Shown: positions 7,675 to 15,259 of the stretch, piece by piece
Position numbering within the stretch: the stretch's first letter is position 1
How the letters are laid out: every line of letters starts with the position of its first letter
Assembly (NCBI GenBank): GCA_036675645.1
Contig: JAKFEP010000129.1
Coordinates: forward strand, 1-15,937
Length of the DNA: 15,937 bases
Direction: 5' to 3'
Source: Methylotenera_A sp036675645
Lineage (GTDB): Bacteria; Pseudomonadota; Gammaproteobacteria; Burkholderiales; Methylophilaceae
The notes under the pieces: model-generated
The model's database searches: none
Told to the model about the DNA's origin: nothing
What the model saw: the letters and a program-made list of their open reading frames with translations, nothing else
Made by a program: the position numbers and the translations under genes

Positions 7675-9743
7675 TGCCAAATGCATTAGCGCACGAAACT
7701 AGTCCTTATCTGCTGCAGCATGCCGAAAACCCAGTCGAATGGTACCCATGGGGTGAGCAAGCGCTTACTTTAGCACGCGAACAGGATAAGCCTATCCTGC
7801 TTTCAATCGGCTATTCTGCCTGCCATTGGTGCCATGTCATGGCACACGAATCGTTTGAAGATGCTGAAGTTGCGGCAATTATGAACGCACACTTTATTAA
7901 TATTAAAGTCGATCGAGAAGAGCGCCCAGATATTGATCAAATCTATCAAACCGCACACAGCATGCTCAGTCAAAATAGCGGTGGCTGGCCGCTAACAGTA
8001 TTCTTAACGCCGGATCAACAACCCTATTTTACTGGCACTTACTTCCCTAAAACCTCACGTTATCAGTTACCCGGGTTTGCCGATTTAATTCCACGTGTAG
8101 CGCAGTTTTATCACGAAAAAAAGTCAGAACTTGCCACACAAAATAGCCAACTAGCTGATGCGCTGAAACGTACTATCCCAACGCCAAGTAGTAGCTTAAG
8201 CGCAAATGCAGCTACTTTAAAATTAGCGTTTGATTCCTTAGAAAGTAGCTTTGATTTTGAGCATGGCGGATTTGGCAGTGCGCCAAAATTCCCGAACCCT
8301 GCCGATATCACATTGCTACTACATCAAGCAAAAGCGGGTAACAAAAGAGCTGAAGCCATGGCATTGCAAATGTTAACTGCGATGGCTGATGGCGGAATAT
8401 ACGATCAATTGGGCGGTGGTTTTTGTCGGTATTCGGTGGATGCGCGCTGGAATATTCCGCATTTTGAAAAAATGCTTTACGACAACGGTCAATTATTGTT
8501 CTTGTATTGCGATGGTTGGCAACTTAGTAAAGACGCTAGATATAAACAAGTGTTAGAAGAAACGATGACGTGGCTGCAACGTGAAATGCACGACTCAAAG
8601 GGTGCATTTTATTCGTCTTTGGATGCTGATTCGTTGGTTTTAGATTCAACCGGTGAGCATGGGCATTCAGCAGAAGGCGCATTTTATGTATGGCAGCCGG
8701 AGGAGGTAAAAAAAATACTCACCCCCGATGAGTTTGTGGTGGTAAGCCAATGCTACGGCTTCGATCGTGCTGCTAATTTTGAAGATCCACATTCAAATAC
8801 TCAGGCATGGCACCCTTATCTGGTGCGGCTGGCAGAGCATGATGAAGTTGCTATGCTAAAGAGCGCGCAAACCAAGTTATTTAAAGCACGTGCCAAACGG
8901 CCACATCCAGGACGCGATGATAAAATTTTAACCAGCTGGAACGCGCTTGCCATTAAAGGTTTAGCACGGGCAGGGCGTGTGTTTAACCGGCCAGATTGGG
9001 TGGTGCTTGCGCAAAGTTCAGTGGATTTCATCCGCGAAAATATGTGGAAGAATGGACAGTTATTAGCCACTTGTAAAAATGATGGTAGTGGAAATTATCA
9101 TGCACACTTGAACGCCTATTTAGATGACTATGCGTTTTTGCTGGACGCCTTAATAGAGTTAATGCAAGCTGGTTATCGTGCTGAAGACCTCGCATTTTCT
9201 GAAGATTTAGCTGAAGCGTTGTTGGCTGATTTTGAGGCAGAAGACGGCGGATTTTATTTTACCAGCCATACACATGAGGTATTGATTCATCGACCCAAGC
9301 AAGCTTACGACAACGCCACGCCTAACGGCAACGGCATTGCGACGGTGGCCTTACAACGTTTGGGGCATATTTTGGGCGAGCCACGCTATTTGCAAGCAGC
9401 CGAACGCGCTTTAAAAGCTTTTGATAAAAATCTTGTCAACAATCCTGCTGCTTGTGCCAGCCTTACCCATGCCTTACAAGAGTTTTTAACACCGCCAAGT
9501 ATCGTCATTATTCGAGGCGATGCCAAACAAATGGAGACTTGGCGCGATGCCATCCGGCAACATTATTATCCGCATCACCTGTTCTTTTATCTAGATGAAA
9601 CTTGGGATAAAAATATGCAGGACTTACCGCCTACCTTGCAAAGAAAGTTCACAGGTGGTGTCAACGCTTGGGTGTGTCAGGGCGTTGTTTGTTCACCGAG
9701 TTTAAGTGATTTGCAGACGCTGCTAAAAAACTTAGCTATTTAA
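7674..9743 (+). CDS. thioredoxin-domain / six-hairpin-toroid protein (YyaL, SPATA20 family)
   Basis: This is a 689-aa cytoplasmic protein of the conserved COG1331 (DUF255/YyaL) family, whose biochemical role is not settled. Residues 3-165 form a thioredoxin-like domain with the active-site pair C50-H-W-C53 in YSACHWCHVMAHESF and the cis-proline region GGWPLTVFLTP (P106). The remainder resembles an (alpha/alpha)6 toroid, the fold used by sugar epimerases and glycosidases. It carries family motifs GGFGSAPKFP (198-207), HFEKMLYDNGQ (263-273), DDKILTSWNALA and NATPNGNG. A second cysteine pair, C668-x4-C673, sits near the end, where many homologues also carry one. There is no signal peptide. The start is fixed by the TAATG overlap with the mutarotase. 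The coupling hints at a sugar-related or redox-quality-control role, but that is inference. Confidence 0.93.
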   Translation: MPNALAHETSPYLLQHAENPVEWYPWGEQALTLAREQDKPILLSIGYSACHWCHVMAHESFEDAEVAAIMNAHFINIKVDREERPDIDQIYQTAHSMLSQNSGGWPLTVFLTPDQQPYFTGTYFPKTSRYQLPGFADLIPRVAQFYHEKKSELATQNSQLADALKRTIPTPSSSLSANAATLKLAFDSLESSFDFEHGGFGSAPKFPNPADITLLLHQAKAGNKRAEAMALQMLTAMADGGIYDQLGGGFCRYSVDARWNIPHFEKMLYDNGQLLFLYCDGWQLSKDARYKQVLEETMTWLQREMHDSKGAFYSSLDADSLVLDSTGEHGHSAEGAFYVWQPEEVKKILTPDEFVVVSQCYGFDRAANFEDPHSNTQAWHPYLVRLAEHDEVAMLKSAQTKLFKARAKRPHPGRDDKILTSWNALAIKGLARAGRVFNRPDWVVLAQSSVDFIRENMWKNGQLLATCKNDGSGNYHAHLNAYLDDYAFLLDALIELMQAGYRAEDLAFSEDLAEALLADFEAEDGGFYFTSHTHEVLIHRPKQAYDNATPNGNGIATVALQRLGHILGEPRYLQAAERALKAFDKNLVNNPAACASLTHALQEFLTPPSIVIIRGDAKQMETWRDAIRQHYYPHHLFFYLDETWDKNMQDLPPTLQRKFTGGVNAWVCQGVVCSPSLSDLQTLLKNLAI

Positions 9744-9750
9744 TTTAGCG

Positions 9751-9764
9751 TTGTAAATTTACAA
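9751..9764. promoter_or_regulatory. 14-base perfect palindrome, possible operator
   Basis: TTGTAAATTTACAA is a perfect inverted repeat just after the toroid gene and upstream of the cytochrome promoter. Its TTGTA-N4-TACAA layout resembles but does not match an FNR/ANR box (TTGAT-N4-ATCAA). It could be a regulator site, or merely AT-rich chance. Confidence 0.3.
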
Positions 9765-9802
9765 ATATTCACGCCAAAGGCGATAACCCGGCTAAAGGGC
9801 TA

Positions 9803-9830
9803 TTGTGAATTTTAAATAGTCAGGTATGAT
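9803..9830 (+). promoter_or_regulatory. candidate sigma-70 promoter of the cytochrome c gene
   Basis: TTGTGA (9803-9808), a 16-base spacer and TATGAT (9825-9830) form a reasonable -35/-10 pair, matching consensus at 4 of 6 and 5 of 6 positions. Transcription would start near 9837, about 43 bases before the ATG, leaving the strong AAGGAGAT ribosome-binding site at 9869-9876 inside the leader. Confidence 0.45.
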
Positions 9831-9879
9831 GCAGGTTGCAAAAATTGCAGGTTTTATTATAAGAATTCAAGGAGATAGC

Positions 9880-10188
9880 ATGAAAGTTTTATTAGCAACA
9901 ATCGCAGCCGCAGCCGTGTTATTCGCTGGTCAGGCCAGTGCTTCACAAGCATTAGCACAGAAAAGTGGCTGCTTAGCGTGTCACGCAATTGATAAAAAAG
10001 TATTAGGCCCATCTATGAAAGATGTTGCTGCTAAATACAAAGGTGACGCAACCGCAGAAGCAAAACTAATCGGTAAAGTTAAAAAAGGTGGTAGCGGTGT
10101 TTGGGGTCCTATGCCAATGCCAGCGAATAGTCCACAAGTAAAAGATGAAGATATCAAATCAATCGTACAATGGATTCTAGCTTTGTAA
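9880..10188 (+). CDS. periplasmic cytochrome c, class I (c551/c552 type)
   Basis: This is a small monohaem electron carrier of the periplasm. The start is the ATG at 9880, seven bases after AAGGAGAT (9869-9876); a longer reading from 9826 lacks a ribosome-binding site and would bury the signal peptide. The product is 102 aa. MKVLLATIAAAAVLFAGQASA is a classical signal peptide (residues 1-21), leaving about 81 mature residues, the size of Pseudomonas c551. The haem site is C31-L-A-C34-H35. The distal axial ligand is most likely M80 in WGPMPMPAN, by alignment with GPIPMPPN in c551; M78 is the less likely alternative. Many lysines suggest a basic protein docking to acidic oxidases. Partners could be a terminal oxidase or dehydrogenase, but none is encoded nearby. 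It has its own promoter and a terminator. Confidence 0.94.
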   Translation: MKVLLATIAAAAVLFAGQASASQALAQKSGCLACHAIDKKVLGPSMKDVAAKYKGDATAEAKLIGKVKKGGSGVWGPMPMPANSPQVKDEDIKSIVQWILAL

Positions 10189-10220
10189 TGATAGTTATGT
10201 AATATTGGTAATAACCAAAT

Positions 10221-10247
10221 AAAAAGCCAGCTGTATGCTGGCTTTTT
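10221..10247. terminator. bidirectional rho-independent terminator
   Basis: AAAAAGCCAGC (10221-10231) and GCTGGCTTTTT (10237-10247) form a perfect 11-bp stem with a five-base TGTAT loop. The stem has a GC-rich core and runs of T follow on both strands. It ends the cytochrome transcript (stop at 10188) and the convergent NSS transporter transcript (stop at 10274). Confidence 0.92.
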
Positions 10248-10273
10248 ATTTGCCTGAATTTATATAGCAATGA

Positions 10274-11620
10274 TTATTGAATCACGCCGAATAAATACAA
10301 AAATACGCCCAGAATAGCAATTGGTGCAATCAAGTTATTAGTTACACGCCACAATCTAAAGAAATGATGCTTTAAATTCAGCTCATCTTGCACATGGCTT
10401 TTATTCATCGCATACCCTGCAAAAATAGCCATTAATAAGCCACCAAGCGGTAATAGTATGGTGGAGGTAAGCTTGTCCAGTGTGTCAAAAATGTTCAGAT
10501 TAAATACAATCTTAATCTCTTTCCACTCGTTAAAAGATAACACGACCGTCAGCCCAAGCAACCATACAGCTATACCTAAGCCTAAGCAGCTGGTAGCGCG
10601 CTTAATATGAGTGTTTTCCACTATCCAGGCAACCGCAGGCTCTACCAACGAAATTGCCGATGTCCAGGCTGCAAAGGCCACCAACATAAAAAACAGCATG
10701 CCAAAAAAGTTGCCAACAGGCATTTGGCCAAATGCAATTGGCAACGTCTGGAAAATTAAGCCTGGTCCTGCATTGGGTGCTAAATGATTGGCGAATACTA
10801 ATGAATAAATGGCCAAGCCTACCAGTAAGCCCAGCATGGTATCTACTAGTGCAATGTAAATAGTAGTGCGGGCAATAGACACGTTACGCTGTAAATAAGA
10901 GCCATACACCATGACCGCACCCATGCCCAAACTAAGTGAGAAAAAAGCATGTCCTAGCGCTGATAATACAGCGACCGGCGTGATTTTAGAAAAATCGGGC
11001 GTAAACATAAAGGTGTAGGCGGCCTGCATGTCACCCACCGACATACTGTAGCCAAGTAGCACCAACAAAATTGCAAACAATGCTGGGATTAAAATATTAT
11101 TGGCTTTTTCTAACCCTGAGTTTACGCCACGCGCTACTACACCCATGGTCATGCACATAAACAATGTGTGCCAGCCAACTAATGTCCATGGCGAGGCCAA
11201 TAAGACATCAAAATTTGCACTAGATTGTGAGGCGGAGATTTGACTAAAACTACCGCTTGCTGCCTCAAAGATATAAGCCAATACCCAGCCACCAATTACG
11301 CTATAAAAGCCCAATATCAGCAACCCAGTGAGCATGCCCATGCCACCTAAGTATTTCCATAAGTAGCTGGCTTGTGCTTCTTGAGCCAGCTGTTGCATGC
11401 CATTGAATGGGTTTTTTTGTGCGCGTCTACCCAGCAAAATCTCGGTCATCATGAGTGGGATGCCTACAAAGAAAATGCAGGCTATAAACACAAGTACAAA
11501 CGCGCTCCCGCCATTGACACCTATCATATATGGCAGCTTCCATATGTTGCCTAGGCCAATGGCAGATCCCGCAGTAGCCAAAATGAAAGTCCAACGGTTT
11601 TTCCAGTGGCTGCGATGCAT
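10274..11620 (-). CDS. sodium-dependent transporter, NSS family
   Basis: This is a neurotransmitter:sodium symporter (SLC6/LeuT-fold) protein in the inner membrane; bacterial members import amino acids such as tryptophan, leucine or tyrosine with sodium. The 448-aa product begins HWKNRWTFILATAGSAIGLG, containing the family's first-helix signature with the unwound GSAIGLGNIWKLPY (18-31) that forms substrate and sodium sites. Further family motifs are GGSAFVLVFIACIFFVGIP after helix 1 and FFSLSLGMGAVMVYGSY in the helix 6 area. The length resembles bacterial 11-12-helix members (MhsT about 450 aa). It follows the AGCS gene by nine bases on the same strand, with no clear Shine-Dalgarno, so translation probably relies on the upstream gene. 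Transcription ends at the terminator at 10221-10247. Substrate unknown. Confidence 0.93.
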   Translation of the reverse strand: MHRSHWKNRWTFILATAGSAIGLGNIWKLPYMIGVNGGSAFVLVFIACIFFVGIPLMMTEILLGRRAQKNPFNGMQQLAQEAQASYLWKYLGGMGMLTGLLILGFYSVIGGWVLAYIFEAASGSFSQISASQSSANFDVLLASPWTLVGWHTLFMCMTMGVVARGVNSGLEKANNILIPALFAILLVLLGYSMSVGDMQAAYTFMFTPDFSKITPVAVLSALGHAFFSLSLGMGAVMVYGSYLQRNVSIARTTIYIALVDTMLGLLVGLAIYSLVFANHLAPNAGPGLIFQTLPIAFGQMPVGNFFGMLFFMLVAFAAWTSAISLVEPAVAWIVENTHIKRATSCLGLGIAVWLLGLTVVLSFNEWKEIKIVFNLNIFDTLDKLTSTILLPLGGLLMAIFAGYAMNKSHVQDELNLKHHFFRLWRVTNNLIAPIAILGVFLYLFGVIQ

Positions 11621-11629
11621 GCTAAGCGC

Positions 11630-12961
11630 TTACTTTTTCAAGGCTAAAAAATAACGTTCAGTTTCAAGCTTAATAATGGGTGATAACCATAGCAAACCAA
11701 TTAAATTGGGGATTGCCATCATGCCATTCATTAAGTCAGAAAAGTTCCACACAAACTCTAGGCTAACGACTGCGCCAACCATAACAGCAACTGTGAAAAA
11801 TACGCGGTAAATTCTAATGGCACGCGGCCCAAATAAATACTCAATGGCTTTTTCACCATAGTAATTCCAGCCAATCAGGGTGGAGTAAGCGAAAAGTGCA
11901 GTGGCAATTGCCACAATCACGCTACCAGAATTACCCAGTGTTTCTGCCATGCTGGCGCTGGTGAGGCTGGCAGCGCTTACACCTTGCGTCCAGCTGCTAG
12001 CGGTTAAAATCACCAACGCTGTCATTGTGCACACCACCAGTGTATCAATAAACGTTTGCGTCATGCTGACTAGCGCTTGTTTCACCGGGTCATTAGTGCG
12101 TGCCGCTGCAGCTGCAATGGGCGCGGAGCCTAAACCAGATTCATTTGAAAACACACCGCGCGCAATACCAAAACGCATGGCCGCCGCTACGGTTGCGCCT
12201 AAAAATCCACCACTAGCTGCAGATGGGCTGAATGCGGCACCAAAAATCAAACCAAATGCATGTGGGATTTCATTAAAATTAAGTGCTAATACCCACAAGC
12301 TACAGCCTACATAAATGCTTATCATAATCGGCACTAAAAACGAGGTAAATTTACCGATAGTTTTAATGCCGCCCAAAATCACCAAACCTGTGAGCAGGGT
12401 TAATACGATACCCGTCGCTTGTGTGGGAATTTGAAATGTAACTTCGAAAATTTTAGCCGCTGCATTGGCTTGTGTCATATTGCCAATACCAAAAGCTGCA
12501 CAGGCCGTAAAGATGGCGAAAAGTGTGCCTAGCCAAGGCAAACCAACCCCTTTGGCTAGATAGTACATTGGCCCACCGCGCATGCCATGTTCACCTTTCT
12601 CGCGGTATTTGATTGCCAATACGGCTTCGCTGTATTTGGTGGCCATGCCCACTAGGCCAGTCATCCACATCCAAAACACTGCACCTGGTCCACCTAATGT
12701 GATGGCTGTTGCTACGCCAACAATGTTACCGATGCCAACTGTAGCTGCAAGTGCCGTCATCAGCGCAGCAAAGTGACTAATATCGCCTTCACTGCCGTGA
12801 TCTTTAGCCCAAATTAGTTTGAAAGCATGTGGTAAAACACGAAACTGTAGGCCTTTAAGGATGAAGGTGAGGTATAACCCGGTGCCAACCAGTAAAGTGA
12901 GCATAGGGGGGCCCCATACAATACCAGATAGCGTGGCGATGATTTCTTCTAATGCTTGCAT
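11630..12961 (-). CDS. alanine/glycine:cation symporter, AGCS family
   Basis: This is an inner-membrane importer of alanine, glycine or related small amino acids with sodium (or protons). The 443-aa product carries the AGCS signature as GGPGAVFWMWMTGLVGMATK (90-109). It also has conserved blocks TVGIGNIVGVATAITLGG (74-91), GMRGGPMYYL (126-135) and RGVFSNESGLGSAPIAAAAA. About ten hydrophobic helices are evident. A strong ribosome-binding site, AAAGGGGGA, precedes the ATG, and a perfect TATAAT lies 24 bases upstream of it. The gene therefore probably has its own promoter as well as any read-through from hemF. It forms a pair with the downstream NSS transporter. Family certain; substrate inferred. 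Confidence 0.96.
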   Translation of the reverse strand: MQALEEIIATLSGIVWGPPMLTLLVGTGLYLTFILKGLQFRVLPHAFKLIWAKDHGSEGDISHFAALMTALAATVGIGNIVGVATAITLGGPGAVFWMWMTGLVGMATKYSEAVLAIKYREKGEHGMRGGPMYYLAKGVGLPWLGTLFAIFTACAAFGIGNMTQANAAAKIFEVTFQIPTQATGIVLTLLTGLVILGGIKTIGKFTSFLVPIMISIYVGCSLWVLALNFNEIPHAFGLIFGAAFSPSAASGGFLGATVAAAMRFGIARGVFSNESGLGSAPIAAAAARTNDPVKQALVSMTQTFIDTLVVCTMTALVILTASSWTQGVSAASLTSASMAETLGNSGSVIVAIATALFAYSTLIGWNYYGEKAIEYLFGPRAIRIYRVFFTVAVMVGAVVSLEFVWNFSDLMNGMMAIPNLIGLLWLSPIIKLETERYFLALKK

Positions 12962-12984
12962 TGCGTCCCCCTTTAGTTCAAAGA

Positions 12985-12990
12985 ATTATA
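12985..12990 (-). promoter_or_regulatory. candidate -10 box for the AGCS-NSS pair
   Basis: The minus strand reads TATAAT, a perfect -10, in the 88-base gap between hemF and the AGCS gene. No good -35 is seen at 16-18 bases. A start near 12978 would give a leader of about 17 bases holding the AAAGGGGGA ribosome-binding site. Confidence 0.42.
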
Positions 12991-13049
12991 GCCACTTAAT
13001 GCAGATTAAAACTTAAAAGCCATGAATACTTATAACATCTTAAGTAAAA

Positions 13050-13961
13050 TTAAACCCATTCCTTATCGATTAAGAAATCGGTATAGAGCTTTGCTTCTGC
13101 GCTACCGTTCTCTGGCTTCCAGTCGTAGCGCCATTTCACAATCGGTGGCATCGACATTAAGATGGATTCAGTACGGCCGTTGGATTGCAGACCAAACAAA
13201 GTGCCACGATCGTACACCAAGTTAAATTCGACATACCTTCCGCGGCGATAAGCCTGAAAGTCACGTTCTTTTTCACCATATGGGGTATCTTTGCGGCGCT
13301 GAAGAATTGGCAGGTAGGCTTGTAAGAAGCTATCGCCGACTGCGCGCTGCAGCGCAAAACTTTTCTCAAAACCAAGTTCGTTAAAGTCATCAAAGAAAAT
13401 ACCACCTATACCACGCGGTTCTTTGCGATGCTTTAAGTAAAAATATTCGTCGCAGTGTTTTTTAAACGCAGGGTAATAACTAGGATTAAAGGCATCAAGC
13501 GCAGTTTTATTGGTGCGGTGAAAGTGTGCGCAGTCTTCTTCAAAACCATAGTAGGGCGTCAAATCCATGCCACCGCCAAACCACCAAATCGGCTGTTCGT
13601 TTTCTTTTTGAGCGACGAAAAAGCGTATGTTCATGTGTACTGTAGGCACATAAGGGTTGCGTGGGTGCAATACTAGCGATACGCCCATTGCCTCCCAACT
13701 TCTCCCCGCAGCCTCAGGATGGGCAATAGTGGCGGCAGGTGGCAATTTGTTGCCCAGCACGTGCGAAAAACCAACCCCAGCCCGTTCGAACACATTGCCA
13801 CCCTCTAGCAAACAACTATTGCCACCGCCGCCTTCGGGTCTATTCCAGCTGTCATGCAGAAAAGTTTTACCATCGACAACTTCTAAAGCTTCAATGATTT
13901 TGGTTTGTAAGCTGTGTAGGTAAGTTAAAACGGCTTGCGTCTTCAAAGCTGAATTAACCAT
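13050..13961 (-). CDS. hemF: oxygen-dependent coproporphyrinogen III oxidase
   Basis: HemF oxidatively decarboxylates coproporphyrinogen III to protoporphyrinogen IX with O2, a late step of haem synthesis. The 303-aa product (E. coli 299) is full length. Family blocks are visible: LEGGNVFERAGVGFSHV (52-68), WWFGGGMDLTPYYG (126-139), KHRKEPRGIGGIFFDD (177-192) and GRYVEFNLVYDRGTLFGLQS (241-260). The four metal-associated histidines of E. coli (H96, H106, H145, H175) correspond to H99, H109, H148 and H178. The signature's usual K-x-W-C is K-K-H-C here, a conservative departure. I chose the ATG at 13961: it matches the family N-terminus, and AAAGG inside the last codons of purD (plus-strand 13970-13974) lies eight bases upstream. 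A longer reading from 14060 would overlap purD by 95 bases and lacks homology. Only four bases separate it from purD. Confidence 0.97.
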   Translation of the reverse strand: MVNSALKTQAVLTYLHSLQTKIIEALEVVDGKTFLHDSWNRPEGGGGNSCLLEGGNVFERAGVGFSHVLGNKLPPAATIAHPEAAGRSWEAMGVSLVLHPRNPYVPTVHMNIRFFVAQKENEQPIWWFGGGMDLTPYYGFEEDCAHFHRTNKTALDAFNPSYYPAFKKHCDEYFYLKHRKEPRGIGGIFFDDFNELGFEKSFALQRAVGDSFLQAYLPILQRRKDTPYGEKERDFQAYRRGRYVEFNLVYDRGTLFGLQSNGRTESILMSMPPIVKWRYDWKPENGSAEAKLYTDFLIDKEWV

Positions 13962-13965
13962 ATTG

Positions 13966-15234
13966 TTAGCCTTTAATAGCTCGAAAGCCAATATCAGTCC
14001 GGTATTGAGCACCATTAAATTGAATCTCGTCGACAATTTTATACGCTTGTTGCTGCGCAAATTTCACCGTTTCACCCAATGCAGTTACACATAATACACG
14101 CCCGCCACTGGTGAATATTTTGTCATCTTTTAATTGCGTGCCTGCATGGAACACTTGCGCGTCTACCAAATCTTTTGGCAGCCCGGTAATTTCATCCCCT
14201 AATTTCGGATTATCAGGATAGTTGGCGCTGGCCATCACTACCCCCAGTGCGGTGCGCCTATCCCACTCGGCTTCGACTTTGTCTAACGTGCCATTTACAG
14301 CATGTTCGGCCAATGCCACAAAGTCAGACTTCAGTCGCAGCATAATGGGTTGTGTTTCAGGATCACCCATGCGGCAGTTAAACTCCAGCGTTTTAATGCT
14401 ACCGTCTGGTGCAATCATTAAGCCTGCATAGAGAAAGCCAGTGTAAGGAATGCCATCTTTAGCCATACCTTCTACCGTAGGGCGAATCACTTCGCGCAAG
14501 GCACGCGCGTGGATATCTGGCGTCACACATGGTGCTGGCGAATACGCCCCCATGCCACCCGTGTTAGGTCCTTGGTCAGCATTTAACAAACGTTTGTGAT
14601 CTTGGCTGGTGGCGAGAGGCAGTATATTTTTTCCATCCACCATCACAATAAAGCTGGCTTCTTCACCAGTTAAAAACTCTTCAATCACTACTCTAGAGCC
14701 AGCGCTACCGAGTTTATTATCCGCCAGCATGGCATCTATCGCGGCATGTGCTTCGGCTTCATTCATCGCGACTACCACACCTTTGCCAGCTGCTAAGCCA
14801 TCGGCTTTAATCACAATCGGTGCGCCTTGTGCATTCACATAGTCATGCGCCAGTTTGGCATCAGTAAAAGTTTGATATTTAGCGGTGGGAATGTTGTGGC
14901 GTAACATAAACGCCTTGGCGAAATCTTTACTAGATTCCAGTTGCGCGGCTGCTTTGGTAGGGCCAAAAATCTTTAACCCTGCTGCACGAAAAGCATCGAC
15001 AACTCCCTGGGAAAGTGGTGCTTCTGGCCCAACGATGGTCAGGCCAATTTGCTCTTGTTGTGCAAACGCCAGTAGATCAGGCACGTTGGAAATTGGCACG
15101 TTCACCATGTCTGGATTGATGGCGGTGCCTGCATTGCCAGGCGCTAAATAGACGCGGCTAATTTCTTTATTTTGGGTAATTTTCCAAGCAATCGCATGCT
15201 CGCGACCACCACTGCCAATCACTAAAATTTTCAT
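13966..15234 (-). CDS. purD: phosphoribosylamine-glycine ligase (GARS)
   Basis: PurD joins phosphoribosylamine and glycine with ATP to give glycinamide ribonucleotide, step two of purine synthesis. The 422-aa product is the usual monofunctional length. The N-domain starts MKILVIGSGGREHAIAWK (1-18). An ATP-grasp domain runs from about 102 to 295 with IKADGLAAGKGVVVA (141-155), GPNTGGMGAYSP (221-232) and the GARS signature RMGDPETQ (287-294). The C-domain follows and ends RAIKG. The start is supported by AAGGG nine to ten bases upstream, and the gene follows purH by 25 bases. It was probably transcribed from a promoter upstream of purH, outside the window. Confidence 0.98.
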   Translation of the reverse strand: MKILVIGSGGREHAIAWKITQNKEISRVYLAPGNAGTAINPDMVNVPISNVPDLLAFAQQEQIGLTIVGPEAPLSQGVVDAFRAAGLKIFGPTKAAAQLESSKDFAKAFMLRHNIPTAKYQTFTDAKLAHDYVNAQGAPIVIKADGLAAGKGVVVAMNEAEAHAAIDAMLADNKLGSAGSRVVIEEFLTGEEASFIVMVDGKNILPLATSQDHKRLLNADQGPNTGGMGAYSPAPCVTPDIHARALREVIRPTVEGMAKDGIPYTGFLYAGLMIAPDGSIKTLEFNCRMGDPETQPIMLRLKSDFVALAEHAVNGTLDKVEAEWDRRTALGVVMASANYPDNPKLGDEITGLPKDLVDAQVFHAGTQLKDDKIFTSGGRVLCVTALGETVKFAQQQAYKIVDEIQFNGAQYRTDIGFRAIKG

Positions 15235-15259
15235 CCTTAATATCCCTTAGTGATTGCAA

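Noticed and set aside
9826..9879. Longer cytochrome c starting at 9826
   Set aside because: It has no ribosome-binding site and would place 18 residues before a textbook signal peptide that follows AAGGAGAT; 9826 also falls inside the candidate -10.
11901..12314. 137-codon plus-strand frame
   Set aside because: Antisense to the AGCS transporter; the protein has no recognisable features and mirrors the transporter's Ala/Gly-rich codons.
13962..14060. N-terminal extension of hemF
   Set aside because: It overlaps purD by 95 bases, has no ribosome-binding site and does not match HemF N-termini.
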